A stretch of DNA of 64,000 nt from Diplocarpon mali. Taxonomy: Eukaryota > Ascomycota > Leotiomycetes > Helotiales > Drepanopezizaceae. The translations under genes were made by a program, and so were the position numbers. Of the stretch, positions 11,332-23,499 are shown in pieces; positions within the stretch are counted from its first letter, which is position 1, and the number at the start of each line of letters is the position of its first letter. The notes below the pieces were generated by a model, which was not told where the DNA came from, ran no database searches, and worked only from the letters and a program-made list of their open reading frames with translations. Location: positions 43,483 through 107,482 of the forward strand of contig JAENRP010000140.1 in NCBI GenBank assembly GCA_024741835.1, given 5' to 3'.

Positions 11332-13169
11332 CTATGATGTCCCACAATCCTTGGTAACTCTCCATGCGCCGAGGCCCCTTCTCCCTACTACCCTTGTCAG
11401 TGTATTCCAGAACCCATCGTCGCCAAAATCCAGATCGTCCAGATTGAGATGCTGTCTGTAGTGCCATACCTCCGTGAAATGGAGTGGTGATGGTTCCTGG
11501 CTCGAGATGTAGTTGTCGAGGAAAGTTGCTGACATTGGTGCAACGAGATACGTGCCCTCTTTCTCCTCCAGATATGCTGTTACGTTCCCAGAAGGCTTGT
11601 GACATGTTGCCAGAGCCGCAAGCTCCTGAAGCATGAGTGCTCCTTTCATACCCATGATATCGTGAGTCTTCAAGACCTCGTTCTTCCCATCTAAGAGCCA
11701 GATAGGAGGGCTGTAGGTTTTCCACCAGATAGCTTGTGTAGCATCTGGCTGCTTACTCAAAAATACTTGAGTGGGTACTATCCCGCCTTGATGATACACA
11801 CCCATCAGAATGCCAAAGAAGACATTATAAAGGAGCCAGACGCCAGCCCAGAGACGCAGGTAAGTCTTATTATTAGGAAGTTGTATCGAAGAAAGAATAA
11901 GGGGTATCGAAGGGAGAAGGAATCGAGCTTCTTGATGCTGAAACATGGAAAGAACTACAATGCCTGCGATAGCAGAGTAAAGTCGTAGAGATTGGTGCAT
12001 TCCTAGAATGAGCAAGGGAGCTGCTGGGCCAAGCAATTGTGGTAGGTTGAAAAGGATGTGCTGGTACCACGGATGGAGTCCGTGAGTCGCGAGATTACTT
12101 GCTTGCCGGTTATATTTGTAATTGTTGAGAGGTGCGATGACCGGGTCAGAAAAAAGATACGACCAAGTGACCGAGTGCTCCGTGTAAAATTGGGTATCTG
12201 TGTAGATCGCGATGAATGTGGTGAAGAGGCCGGAGGAAATCGCAGCAAGAAGAGCCAAGGGCCTAGAAGGAAGTCAGCATGGCAGCGGATGGTGGAAAAG
12301 GCGTCTACCTCTTAATGAAATGTGGAATCAGACGAAGCCCGGGTATTATTAGAAACGCTGGAAAAGTGATACGGTTGAAGATTCCAAACACTGCGACAAA
12401 TGCAAGAATAGCTGCTGCAAAGGCAGAAGAACGTTGCTATAACAAGTCAGAGTGGCTTCAAGCTACTCAAAAGAGGACCCATACCTTACTCTCCACAATC
12501 CGATGTATCAAGACCAAGCACCAGGCCAAGGCCAAAGTCTCTATAGAGTTGGAGAAAGTGTGTGTCTGGTATGTCCATGTAACGTACGAAGATGCGACCA
12601 GTAGAACAGCTACTCTTCGGTGCCGCGGAGACTGAACCAGTTCCTGAAGGGCCCAGTCTTCCAGCACAAAGCTCAACGCGAACATCAACACCCTCAAGGT
12701 CCAGAACACTGCTATAGGTGGTATCTCTCCGTAATTTCCATGTCCCACCCATAACCATCGAAGGAGGAGCATTGGCAGGCCGTAGACAGGCCATAGTGGG
12801 AAAACACTGCGAACCGGATCATCGGCGGTAAACTCCCAGGATAACTTGACTGGGTAGCTGAAAATCTGGCCTTCAGAGATAGGGAGTCAGCATATATTAT
12901 GTGATATAGCAGGGGCACGCAGAGTGTAGCTGCAGCTGGCTCGGCATGTCAGACGTGAAAAATGCGCAGGTCTACCAGCGTAGTAATCCGGCAGCGCAGT
13001 GGCCTGCCCATCCCTCGTGAATGCAGCACTGAAAGCTGTAGCAAAGTTGAAGATACGTACCGGCTATCACTTCCGGGCCTTGAAAGTTTTCATCAGGGTG
13101 CAGGTAGCTCGGCGACAGCGCGAAGTATAGGCGGACCAGGACAAGAAACAGATATGCGCGCCTCCACAT
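11332..13169 (-). CDS. SMP3: GPI mannosyltransferase 4 (SMP3/PIG-Z)
   Basis: ER multi-pass enzyme of 517 residues that adds the fourth mannose to the glycosylphosphatidylinositol precursor, using dolichol-phosphate mannose. Exons (minus) are 13169-13061, 12870-12485, 12436-12309 and 12262-11332; introns are 190, 48 and 46 bases and all phases agree. The start gives [16 protein letters not shown], followed by [10 protein letters not shown] at residues 24-33, the lumenal GT22 signature carrying the catalytic acidic residues. [17 protein letters not shown] and HQEARFLLP in the second half are typical of the SMP3/PIG-Z branch. Many hydrophobic helices follow. In yeast SMP3 is essential; here it is probably single-copy. 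Confidence 0.9.
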
Positions 13170-14637
13170 TATGGTACGGTATTGCCGATAAGGATTACAT
13201 GCGATCCGGGCATTCAAAGGAGGGGATTCGCAGACGCGATTAGAGTATGGGCGTGGGCATTTGCGATGCGGTGCAGACCTCTGTGGGTGACACGAAACAG
13301 GTGAGATATTTATTGAGGGAGCTCCCGATCGGCTTCCTTGGATAATCTGGAACTGGCGCGTTCGCGTTGGTTTTCTCGACAAGGATGGGGAGGATCAGCC
13401 GCGTTGGCGCTGCACCGAAACGGAGGTAGCCCTAAAAGCCGGAGGCTTGATCTGGATGCCAATTAAATATGCTGGAGAGACGTTTTCGTAATTAACCATC
13501 AGTGAGGAAGAGGAGCCTGGTGGCTATGTATGATCTATCATAGCGTCAATAGTTATGCACACTGTGCAATCCGAACAGCCTTGGAATGCAGAGCCGACCC
13601 ACGAGGCTGTAGGAGCTCTCCCAGCCTTCCCAGATCTGTGGCTTTAGCTTTACGCTGCCTGATGTAAGCTGTGTGGAGACGAGACGACCTTGCATGCTCT
13701 ACTCGGCTATATGGCAGAGAAGAGTAGGAAGACCTCCCGAGCAGAATAATGCCTGAAATCATATCTTTCGTTGGAAGAGGAGCTCCAAATCTGCAGTCTC
13801 GGGTCAGTCTCAGAGTTGTCACTCGCAGTATGGGAAGCTCTAGGAATACCGCAGCAATAGAGTCGGTCGGTTGGCCATGTACAAAACATGGATTGGCAAC
13901 TCTCCTCTGATCACTTCACATCAGACGAACATGTGTGCTCCAGATTACACAGAAGTATGCACATTCTCCGAGGTTTAGAACTCGCCAGAAGGCCAGATGT
14001 CCTGGAATAAAGATGATCTTATGCAAGGCAGAAATGTAGAGTTTCCATTGAAGGCTTTAACTAGTCGTCTCTCTCTCTCTCTCTCTCTCTCTCTCACGCA
14101 CACTCAATGATGAACTTGAATGCCTTCATGCACATTGAACCGACCCCGTATATACCCACCAAGCAACCTCGGCGTTTCCTACGGATCCTGAGGCTACTGT
14201 GCATATTATGGTTCTGACGGTGGAAGCGGTATGGTGCATGGGAATAGCGGCTTTGGAAGACGATGCCTGGTGAGTCGGCATCATCACAGGAAGAAGTTCT
14301 CCGTTATAAACAAAGAAAGCTCTTCGGTGACAGGCCAGCTCCTTCTCTCCCCGGGACTCATCCCAAGGCTGATACCAGAAAAAGCCACACCCGCAAACAG
14401 TTCTATTGCCAACCCGCTTGACCAAAAGGGACTTAGCTCAAGGCTACCACGCCAAGCGCCTCCTACCCGCTTTCCCACACTCGTGCCTACAAGAACCCGT
14501 TCTACACAGCAAGGTAGATCGCTCCCATTCCCCTTCCCTGCAACCACAACACAACCCAACTCCAGATTCAACCATCACATCTACCCACAACAACTGAACC
14601 CCTTCTCCATATCACAGCTACTGAATCATATTTCAAG
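13170..14637. other. Region upstream of SMP3 and SKP1, with CT tract
   Basis: SMP3 and SKP1 are divergent with ~1.5 kb between starts. Frames here are short and not recognisable. A CT microsatellite lies at 14068-14095. The ~300 bases before the SKP1 start are C-rich and poor in G, the usual look of a fungal housekeeping 5' leader. Confidence 0.45.
14068..14095. repeat. CT dinucleotide microsatellite
   Basis: Uninterrupted CT repeats within the SKP1 upstream region. Pyrimidine tracts are common in fungal core promoters, so a regulatory role is possible but not shown. Confidence 0.9.
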
Positions 14638-15328
14638 ATGTCGGATGCTACCAAGATTACTCTCGTCTCGAACGATGGAGTCTCCGTCACCGTCGGTATG
14701 TTACCCCTCCAACACTGCGCCGCGCAACTTGCTTCAAGAAATTATACTGACTCCCATCTCCAGACAAGCAAGTCGCGGAGAAGTCCATGCTCATCAAGAA
14801 CATGATTGACGATCTTGGTGATGCTGCCTTGAACACCGATGTCCCTATTCCCAATGTACGCATACGATCCTAAGTCGCGATCTCACCTTCCGCCGCCAAG
14901 ATCGCCCTGCTTACAATTCCCCGCAGGTCAACGAGCAAGTCCTCAAGAAGGTTATCGAGTGGTGCGAGCATCACAAGAACGACCCTGCTACTCTTGCCGA
15001 TGACGATTCCGACTCTCGTAAGAAGACTACCGATATCGAGGAGTGGGACCAGAAGTTCATGCAGGTCGACCAGGAGATGCTTTTTGAGATCATCTTGGTA
15101 GGTTTCTCACCTCCCTTTATTTGTGAGTACGCACTGATCAATCTTTCGCAGGCCTCCAACTATCTTGATATCAAGCCCCTCCTTGACGTTGGATGCAAGA
15201 CCGTCGCAAACATGATCAAGGGAAAGTCTCCAGAGGAAATCCGCAAGACGTTCAATATCACCAATGACTTCACCCCCGAGGAGGAGGAGCAAATCCGCCG
15301 CGAGAACGAGTGGGCCGAGGACCGTTAA
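14638..15328 (+). CDS. SKP1: SKP1, SCF ubiquitin-ligase adaptor
   Basis: Adaptor of 165 residues linking cullin-1 to F-box proteins in SCF ligases; also used in kinetochore and V-ATPase assembly complexes in yeast. Exons are 14638-14695, 14764-14855, 14927-15097 and 15152-15328, with introns of 68, 71 and 54 bases. The N-terminal BTB/POZ-like fold starts [13 protein letters not shown] and includes [16 protein letters not shown]. The C-terminal F-box-binding helices include [31 protein letters not shown] and the ending [15 protein letters not shown], nearly invariant in the family. The length matches the family. The F-box protein at 7150-8808 is a possible partner, though F-box genes are numerous in fungi. 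Confidence 0.97.
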
Positions 15329-16765
15329 GCAGCTTCGACCTGTGTACGGGGGAGGATACAATATGACACCCAGCACACGACCGTCTACCTCATTCGTTAC
15401 TCGGGGAGCAGTTCAGCGGCTTCTTTTCCCTTGCATACATGGTGTTGGCCTCTTTTCGGTTTGGCTAAAGGCTTTGGAACCTGGTCATCTGCGCTGGACA
15501 CTATTGCTTCCTTTCGGCATCAGGGTTTCTATTGATTGGTTCGTTTCTCGTCACTCTGCATGGATGCAATACGGCATGGGCGTTCCGGTATCAGTATGGG
15601 TTTATGCTGCGAAGGGCTTCTCTTCGACCTTATCCAGGAGTCAGGGACGGCTCTGGAAAGGTAGATAGTGGGCGGTTGTGACAAACGAGACCCTTACAAA
15701 ATCGCTGGTGAGCGGGTAATCGACACGAAGATTTTGCGTTTGAGTTTTATTTCTCAAAACTTCGCAATTTTGGCCCTCTGCCCGTGAGAGCCTCCACTCT
15801 CTGCTTCACTTTCCAAGAGCCCTCTTTCGTTCTTCCCTTAAACATTTGAACTCCTCGGTCGCCACAGCCATGACATCACAAAGCCAAACTTTGCAGACCT
15901 TGCCCATGAGTCCTCTGTCCCGCGTCTCCGCACTAAATCTGGTGTCCTTCCAGTAAGGAAAAAACGTGATGCTACTAATCTAATCTATAATAGCAATGTG
16001 AGCACTATGTGCATCTTTTGATTTCGGGTGCTTATGATTCTAATGGTATCTTTGTTTTCAGCTTTGAGTTTGGCTTTGATCTTGCTATCGGGTATAACTG
16101 AGTGCGTGCTGAGATGATCAAGTTCGACTTTTGCATTGCGGATTGCGTGCCTACATGCTAGTCCTGAATCCGTGCCTTGTTCCCGTCCCTGTTCCTCTAT
16201 GCATCAACTATTTATACTCGTGTAAAGAGGCGTGGTGATAGAGCAGGTATTGTGGGCGCTGGTGGAATGGTTGTTGAAAATATAGAAGGTTCTAGTGTGC
16301 TCGGCATTAAGGAGGGGAGGGGGGAAATAGATGCAGACATCGAGGTACGTCGCTAAGGTCGTTCGAGAATGTCTGCGGCTCTTGGCTCTTGAGCCACGGG
16401 AGAATTAGGCTTGCGGCACTGGCACTCTTTACCTAACCACCCAGTACCACCTGGACGAGATTCATCTTCAACAATCCGAATGCAGAGATCAGAGCGTCTT
16501 TATTTCTTTACTTTATGGTGATTTCCGCAATGCCATCCATAGCATCCCAGCCCAAAGACAGCGAGCCAGGACGCACCCAATTGAGAAACACAACCCGTGC
16601 TACCCCGTCGACTGTAGCAAATCCATCAAAGAAAATGTTGCTCCACCCCAGCGAAAAGAGTCATGGTTCAGACCGAAGAGAGTTTTGGGAATGGTCGGGT
16701 GCCGAGATGAGTTGGTTTTGGTGGTGTGGGAGAGGAGAAGCACGAGAGCCGTCGGGGCGAGTTGC
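15329..16765. other. Intergenic region between SKP1 and eL39
   Basis: No recognisable protein. Near 15870 a start codon opens a 28-codon frame ending at a GTAAGG donor, followed by a textbook branch site (GCTACTAATCT) and acceptor at about 16001-16003. A second GTGAGC...TTTTCAG intron-like segment lies at about 16006-16062. The spliced frame stops quickly in the combinations tried, so a small gene or spliced non-coding RNA is possible but not established. Confidence 0.35.
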
Positions 16766-17186
16766 TCAGATGCCAATGCGTGTCTTTCTCCAATGTCTTC
16801 TCTTAGCGTTGTATCTATTCTTGCATGTCAGTCGTTGTGAATGTTCCTTGTGAAGCGTTCTCCTGTTTGAATTTGAGGGCGGTAGTATGTGTGGTCGGGG
16901 CAGGTGAAGGGAATTCAGGACCGTACCGGATGGTGTTACCAGTCCTCAATCGGATCCATTGCGGAATGGGTCGGTTTTGCTTTTGGGCTCTGGCGAGCTT
17001 CACCTTTGTACGAAAGCTCTTGTGGCTCTGTGACACAGTATTATCAGTATCTGTTTTCCAATTCCGCAGCAAAAGTCCGCCGCGCGTCAACATTGCCCCT
17101 CATTCCACAGCGATGGGTGCGCTCATCCATTTTTTGATATCATCCAGGCGTTTGAGAAAGTACCGGAGGAGGGAACGCACCGGCAT
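16766..17186 (-). CDS. RPL39: 60S ribosomal protein eL39
   Basis: Small basic protein of 51 residues, exactly the family length, lining the exit tunnel of the large ribosomal subunit. Exons (minus) are 17186-17181, 17027-16927 and 16814-16766. The first coding exon is only six bases (ATG CCG), followed by a 153-base intron; the second intron is 112 bases. The protein starts [10 protein letters not shown], continues [19 protein letters not shown] and ends [11 protein letters not shown], matching eL39 almost throughout. Early introns after one or two codons are common in fungal ribosomal-protein genes. It is divergent from ARL1. Confidence 0.95.
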
Positions 17187-17607
17187 CTTGACGGAGTCGT
17201 AGTTGTCGAGGTTTGTGGTTTGGAAAACTTGTCTTTGATGAGACGAAATCCAATCCCATACGATTTGTGCGCACTAGTGGGCTAGTCACGTGTATATAAC
17301 TCGGCTAGCCCGTCTTGACAAACGATACTTCGAGAAATGTAGCCTCGTATATAAGGCTTACACTGTCAAAGCGGCGCTTTTCCAGAAGCGGAAGCTCCGC
17401 TCAGCCCTTAGTGCAGTAAGGCTGCAAGCACGAGGCCCATGCAAGCAAGACGAGCTCGAGTTTCAGAGAGTAGATATTACGTTACCAACTCTCACACGTT
17501 GAACAACTCACCGCGAACTCCGATTCACAGGCCAACTTACGAGGGCATTTGGAAAGGAGATAAGGCAGCGAGAAATCTGTCTGTTTAGTCAGAGGACCAA
17601 GTTCAAG
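17187..17607. promoter_or_regulatory. Shared 5' region of eL39 and ARL1
   Basis: The genes are head to head with 421 bases between starts. A TCACGTG element lies near 17285. One 70-codon frame at 17290-17502 is not like any known protein and is probably chance. Bidirectional promoter function is inferred from position. Confidence 0.4.
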
Positions 17608-18392
17608 ATGGGTGCCAGCGTATCGTGGCTCTCAGGGCTATTGTGGTCGAAGAAGGAGATCCGAATACTAATTCTAGGACTGGTATGGTAGATTTCAAAT
17701 TTCTATATTCAAGTTTGGAGAGCCTATACTAATACTGATGGCGAATATAGGATAATGCTGGAAAGACTACTCTTTTATACAGACTCAAAGTATGTGTATT
17801 CTTGCCAACATCTTGATTCTATATTGACCGCAGATGTATAGATTGGAGAAGTTGTCACTACGATACCGACAATAGGTTTTAACGTCGAGTCCGTTACATA
17901 CAAAAATCTAAATTTCAACGTCTGGGTGAGCATACCCCTTTTGCCTATACACAGGAACTCTTTTAACAGCCTTCCTAGGATCTCGGTGGGCAGACTTCGA
18001 TACGCCCATACTGGAGATGTTACTATGCCAACACGGCAGCCGTGATTTTCGTGATCGACTCAACAGATATCGATCGTTTGGGGACCGCCTCGGAAGAGCT
18101 AGCAGCAATGCTTAACGAAGATGAGCTCAAGGACGCCGCACTGTTAGTTTTTGCAAACAAGCAGGATCAGCCAGGGGCAAAGGGCGCTGGAGAGATAAGT
18201 GAGGCGTTGAGGCTGGGAGAGCTAAGGGACAGGAATTGGAGTATTGTGGCTTGTAGTGCTGTGGACGGGAGCGGTGTCGATGAGGGGATGGACTGGCTTG
18301 TGGTGAGTTTTCTGGCTCCTGGGAGATACACTGTGGACAAAAGAGGAAAACTGACATTTTTTCTGCAGCAAACGGTACAACAGGACTCATAG
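17608..18392 (+). CDS. ARL1: ARL1, ARF-like small GTPase
   Basis: Golgi GTPase of 181 residues that recruits golgins and coats at the trans-Golgi. Exons are 17608-17682, 17751-17789, 17842-17925, 17979-18302 and 18369-18392. Gly2 is in place for N-myristoylation (MGASVSWL). The P-loop reads GLDNAGKTT (residues 24-32), switch 1 [10 protein letters not shown], switch 2 DLGGQTS (67-73) and the guanine motif NKQD (126-129). [13 protein letters not shown] and [15 protein letters not shown] favour ARL1 over ARF1. The second intron has two possible AG acceptors ten bases apart; the downstream one gives the conserved LKIGEVV junction and was chosen. Confidence 0.95.
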
Positions 18393-20072
18393 AGAGGGGG
18401 CCGAAACGGCGGCTTGTACGACCACACGCGACATTACACATTCTGATGTGCGAGAAAAGGAAAGGCCCATGACTCAGCCTTCCTGGGGCGCTGTCTGCGC
18501 TTGATTTAGGCTTTAAGGTATGGATGAGCATGGATGGACTAAGACTTGAGTGAGAGACTGAGTGTACGATATATACGCTGCATTAGCAGGGACTGGGTGG
18601 TTTAAACTGTTACCCTTATTCTTTCTAGGTCTTTCTAGGCCTTTTGGGTTACTTAATCTTATGCCAGATGTGGTGTTGGCATACTCGGTAGTAGTCTTAA
18701 GAGGGACAGTCCACGTATTGGCTATTGTCTTTCTACTGCAATATTCGCCTTGAAGTAGGGAGTAGCAATTTTTGATCTACTACCCCGCGCCTGTCTGCTC
18801 GTAGCCATTGTACAATTTCAGTGATTCGGCGACAGCAGTAAAGCAGCTGGTTGCTGCTCCTACTTTGCTACGAAACGCCATGCTTTTCTTAAGCGTCCAT
18901 TCACTTGCCATGCCACATTTTTATCCTCGTTCGTGATTAAGCACAAAGAGAGAAAATTCCCTATCCGTCTAAGGCATTCCATTTTTCTTCATTTTACAAC
19001 TAAAATCCGTGCCACCCGTAGACCACTGCGGTCTGAGCTAGTGTTACTGACTCGGTTGCAAAATCCCGCTATGGTCTAGGCCCTCCCACGAGTAAGCTGT
19101 AGACCTGAGGACAAAATGAACTGCAAGCTCAGCAGCTTTCACCAAAATACAAATACATTCCTCGATTTGAAGATATCAGGAGGATACGTTGATCCTACTC
19201 CGGACTTCAGCGGACAACTTTTTGTTCTGACCAGTGGCGAGATGATACTAAAACGAGACTAACATCTAACCTCAGTACGTACCTCTCATTCCGAAAACTT
19301 GACGTGTGTTAATTCATGGCGTTAAGGACTGTGGCGTTGGCCAAAATGCGGAGAGTAAGACAACCAAGAGGATCCTTTGCATACGAGAACCTATTAGATT
19401 CAGAAGTGGGTTCTACGGTAGCGTCAATAACACCCATAGCGACTCACTTTGTGATACCTAAATATGCAGTCTATTTTATGCAAAGAAAATCTGCTTGCCT
19501 TAGGCTAAAGCCTAAATATTTCCTTGTACAAGATATCCTTACTGCCTTTCAATCTCTTGGAATAAGCTTAATTATTATCATTTAACCCTAATTATGAACT
19601 CTAGCTTCATAACATGCCTACGTTACTATTTTCCCGGCCCCTGGTATGAGTATTAGCTCGTTCGCTTTTGTCACAGCCAAATACTTAATATTTAATCCGT
19701 GGGGAACATGAGAAGCTCTTTAATCGCGCTATGCTTCATATCATACATAAAATAGAGTAAATTGAAGACGCAAAATCGTCGCTGAATCAAAAAATTTGCG
19801 CTGTGTCAGATGTCGGTGACTACATGACCCACCTCCGAATCCAGTGCCGTTTCCATCTTGTCGTGCTTGTCTAACAATACACTATCTTTCCAATTTCTTG
19901 AAATATCTAATTTTACAGCCCAATAGAGAGTATTTGAATTCTTCTTGAAAGTATTAGAGGTATCCAAATTGCGATTCATCAACCCGCGTCTACAAGCAGG
20001 TCCTGTAAAACGTCCAATTGCCGTCCCGTTGAGAGCCCCGCGTCTTGCCGAAAAACCGGAGTAATTGACTCT
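18393..20072. other. AT-rich gene-poor stretch
   Basis: Only short chance frames; nothing recognisable. The base composition becomes visibly more AT-rich here and stays so to about 25 kb, consistent with a decayed block flanked by housekeeping genes. Confidence 0.45.
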
Positions 20073-20785
20073 CTTCTTCTGCAGAATTCTCACTTGATCG
20101 ATTCGCTGGAACTTTTCGACCGGGGACGTATCCCCGAGCGAGTCGTGCTTGCCAAGGCAGCCGGAGCTTTTGGAGGTATGCTTTTCAACTTCTGGAGTAT
20201 GGATGGGTACTTCCGCAATGACAAATTACGATTTGCAGACTTACAAGTCATCTATGATATTAGCAATATCTCTAGCATCGATATTCTGGGTTCGGTTGGC
20301 AAGGAGACACTCTGTGCAGCCAGATTCTGAGGGGTGACTATCCTTCGTGGGCAGTCTATACACAAGTTCTGTCTCCGGAAGAAGTCCGGTTGCTCCGCTG
20401 CGATATCTTCGATATTTTAAAAGTCTGGCTTCAAAAGTAGGACCCATTGAGACCTCTCGGTAAGTTCAGCTTGAACAAGAATGTCGAGAACTACTTTGCA
20501 GAATTCTAGCAGGTCGCTTTCTCCCTCTCTTATTTGGTACCAGGATGTGAGCCATTATAGTCTCGTATTGACTCGAAACCTGATACTCGTCGCCACCGTC
20601 TGAATGTAAATTACCAACAAGTCGCCGTCAACTTCCCTCTCCGCGCACTCAACCCTTACTAACGGGACGGCACCATGGCCGTCGATGGCAACTACGCTGC
20701 AAACCTCAACCCCCATCCTGCCGCGACATTCTCTACAGGCCTGTCAGACTCACTGCTAAACACAAGCAATGGGCCGGGGCCGCGG
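20073..20785 (+). pseudogene. Catalase pseudogene with internal deletion
   Basis: Pieces of a heme catalase lie in order. The N-terminal part has LIDSLELFDRGRIPERVV then AKAAGAFG, then a retained intron (about 20177-20248, GTATGC...CAAG), then YDISNISSIDILGSVGKET and CAARF. Without a gap it jumps to the late-domain sequence GDYPSWAVYTQVLSPEE, DIFDILKVW, PLRPLGKFSLNKNVENYFAE, PDTRRHRLNVNYQQ and RDGTMAVDGNYAAN. The deleted middle would hold much of the heme-binding barrel. In-frame stops follow CAARF, interrupt the LKVWLQK and NYFAE pieces and lie before RDGTM. The gene cannot make an active enzyme. Downstream, ARL1-side and GT90-side sequence shows no intact copy in the window. Confidence 0.85.
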
Positions 20786-21593
20786 CCTAATTCTTTCTTA
20801 AATTATATCTGAGGATTGAGTGCAGGTGAAGGGACTATGGGATGTGCGCGACAGCAGACAGATCGGCATGAGAAATTGTTCGGGAATGCGATAATATTTG
20901 GCATGGCTCTGGGAGCTATGTATAAGTGACGAGCGACACACCCTTTTGCTAAATAAAATGTTGAGTTGTCGTTTTCCAAAGGCGGCTGCCATCCACAAAG
21001 CTTTTAAGTGCTATATTCCAACACGAACCGCAGGATGAGAGACGGGCTTGTCGCGGCCATGCTAATAACGTACCTTGAAGCTTACTGTACCGAAGCATAT
21101 GCTTACATTGTCATATCCGATGCATACACCATCGCTTATTATTTATCGTGAAAGTAGTTTGTATGTAAATATCGAAGTCCCCTGTTCGAGCCGCACCATG
21201 TACAATTGTCGAGAATACCATTGCTCCGTACTGTGGCCAAGCGTTTTGTTGCTCGCTTAGTGCCGTTCTGCTGCTTTTGTGGTCTAACAGTTGAGGCTAA
21301 GCGAGCTCCGTGTTGATGTTTATCCCATCTTCCCGAACTTGATTTACATGTAAAATCAAGCACTCTTCGCAAATCCGAGATTTTCACTCCAACTTATTTT
21401 TCAATCGAGAATACTATCATTCATTCATAAAAGAAAGATACACTCCGCAAGTTCCACACTATCGATTTACTGTAGTAAAAGTTTCTTGCAATCAACGCTC
21501 TCCGTCCTGTGACTGCGAAGATTTAGGGGAATCGATGGAGATCGCTTTTCGTACGAATTCAGCATTGAGGCATCAAAACAAAGTTCTCTTCAG
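20786..21593. other. AT-rich gap after the catalase relic
   Basis: Short frames only, none recognisable. The composition matches the AT-rich block on either side. Confidence 0.4.
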
Positions 21594-22289
21594 ATGACCA
21601 ACAACCCGAAGATTCAACGTAAGAAGCAAGTTCAAGCCATCAAACCGCTTGCCCGAAAAGTCTATCTCGCCACACGACCCTCCGAAACCCGCCTCATGAT
21701 CTGGCACTATACATTTGGCTCTCATCGCTACGCTCCGCTAAGTACCACCATTCTCACCGTCGAGCACATTTTATAATTCCCTCCTCATCCTCCACCTGTC
21801 TTTGGACTTCCCTACGGTTATCGTGGCCGGTGGAGCTTCAAGATCATCCCCCCCAATTCACGCCTCCACCGCAGCCAGCACAACCAAAATCTCCTCAAAG
21901 ACGCCTTCAACACCTCGCATGTCTGCAAAGCCTTCCAAAAATGCATCGCCAGCGTGTCCCTTATCTGGAAGTCTTCTTGGTTCGCATTCTCTGGCCGCTA
22001 CGGCGACTTCAGGAAGATTGCCGAGACAATCAAGCCGAGATCCTTGGAATACGTCACTTCCATCCTTCCCACGGTCCCAGTATCCATCGAGACCTGTCTT
22101 TACAGGCGCCATAACCTCCTCTCCGCCACGATGCAAGTACTGGCCAAATGCACTGTATTTAAAAACTTATCCTGGAACTGCGCTTCGAAGAACAAGACTT
22201 GCTTAAGCAGCTGCGTGAGGGCAATGCAGAGTCCGCATAATTCGAACCGACTCCTAAGCTCTTGGAGTCAGCCGATAAGGATGACCTGA
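21594..22289 (+). pseudogene. Unassigned coding-like piece, possibly frame-shifted
   Basis: Two coding-like segments lie in different frames. The first, 21594-21776, contains LATRPSETRLMIWHYTFGSH, which resembles the start of the fungal 2EXR domain (LPxELRxMIW). The second, 21954-22289 (possibly from about 21840), contains FNTSHVCKAFQKCIASVSLIW and WFAFSGRYGDFRKIAETI, not recognised. They could be exons of one gene or a broken gene; a clean splice was not found. Composition is less AT-rich than the surroundings. The assignment is tentative. Confidence 0.35.
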
Positions 22290-23499
22290 GCGGAATCCGG
22301 GGATGAAAGTTTCGAGCTGTGGGTGAAGGCTTGGGATTACAATGATGAGGAGTTAAGGATTTAGTGGAGAGAGGCAAGTCGCCGTCGGAGGCGGTCGTGG
22401 TGGGCTTGACATGGGCTGGAATGTATTGTATCTAGATACTGTTTGATTGTCTTTGGGGCACATATTACCCCAAGATTCGCAAACAGGTACTTCATGAACT
22501 GAACTAGGATTAATGTTGACATCTAAAAAGGGGGCATCTAAGCGAGGCGATCAGCCTTGGCACTACAATGAACGACTTAATCACTTTCGTCCACTTGCCA
22601 AGCATTACAGCTTCTGTCAGGTACTGTTTCTCATCTGGTTAATATATAATTCAAGATCATGTAAATTATACTGTACTTTAACATTGCACAATCTTTGCAA
22701 GTTCGTTTCTTGTTCCTTGACCAAATATTCAAGCGAGCCTGTTCAGACCTGGAACAGGTATCAGAATCCTTACATGCTTCCTGCACCGTCTTGCTCAGAG
22801 TAAGACTTTTGAAAAATAAAATTAGAGGCAAGGCGTATGTTTCCTGGCAGTCAGAGGTGGATTTATATCGGAAAATTGGGTATCCCTTGCACGTTGAGAA
22901 ATTCTGCACGCACGTCAACGAAGCCTCGGGCTTCAAGCTGCCACCCTCAATAGGGGCCTGCTCAAGGACGATATTCTTCTCGGCAGAGCAGGCAATTTAA
23001 CAGTCCTTACATTTTTTCATTTATATGTTCGTCCCTTACCCGCTTCTGGTTAGTTTTGGTATCGCATAAGGGCACTCGATGTATTCTTTCGCTACTACCC
23101 TCATTAGAGAAAGAGAGAGAGAGAGAGAGAGATATAATGGAGGCTCTTCTGGATCTTACGACGTTTCTTAAAGGCCTTCTATATGGCATATGATTAATCA
23201 TATTCCCGTGACTTCGCAGACCTTACAATGCTAGTAATCACAAGTATTAATCCACTTTAAGTAATTTAGACTAGACCCCCTTGTTTTTAAGGAGTATTTG
23301 CCTCAAACTTCCCACCTTATTTGCAACTACAAATATTTTTACTTTCACAATAAGTATAGCTCAGCTGAGATTTACGTGATCCAGTACTCCTGCTCCTCCA
23401 GTTCAAAATCCCTCGTCCGGCTCCACGTCTGTAAACAAAAACCTGTGCTAGGAGTATTGACGAGTCTAAACCATTTCAGTCTCTCTAATCTTCCCGAGA
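22290..23499. other. AT-rich gap with GA tract
   Basis: No recognisable coding sequence. A GA microsatellite lies at 23107-23132. Frames present are short and Cys/Ser/Leu-rich in the way expected of AT-rich chance translations. Confidence 0.4.
23107..23132. repeat. GA dinucleotide microsatellite
   Basis: Nearly perfect GA repeat in the AT-rich block between the unassigned piece and the kinase fragment. Confidence 0.85.

Noticed and set aside
17290..17502. A 70-codon plus-strand frame upstream of ARL1.
   Set aside because: No recognisable motif and located in the shared eL39/ARL1 promoter region.
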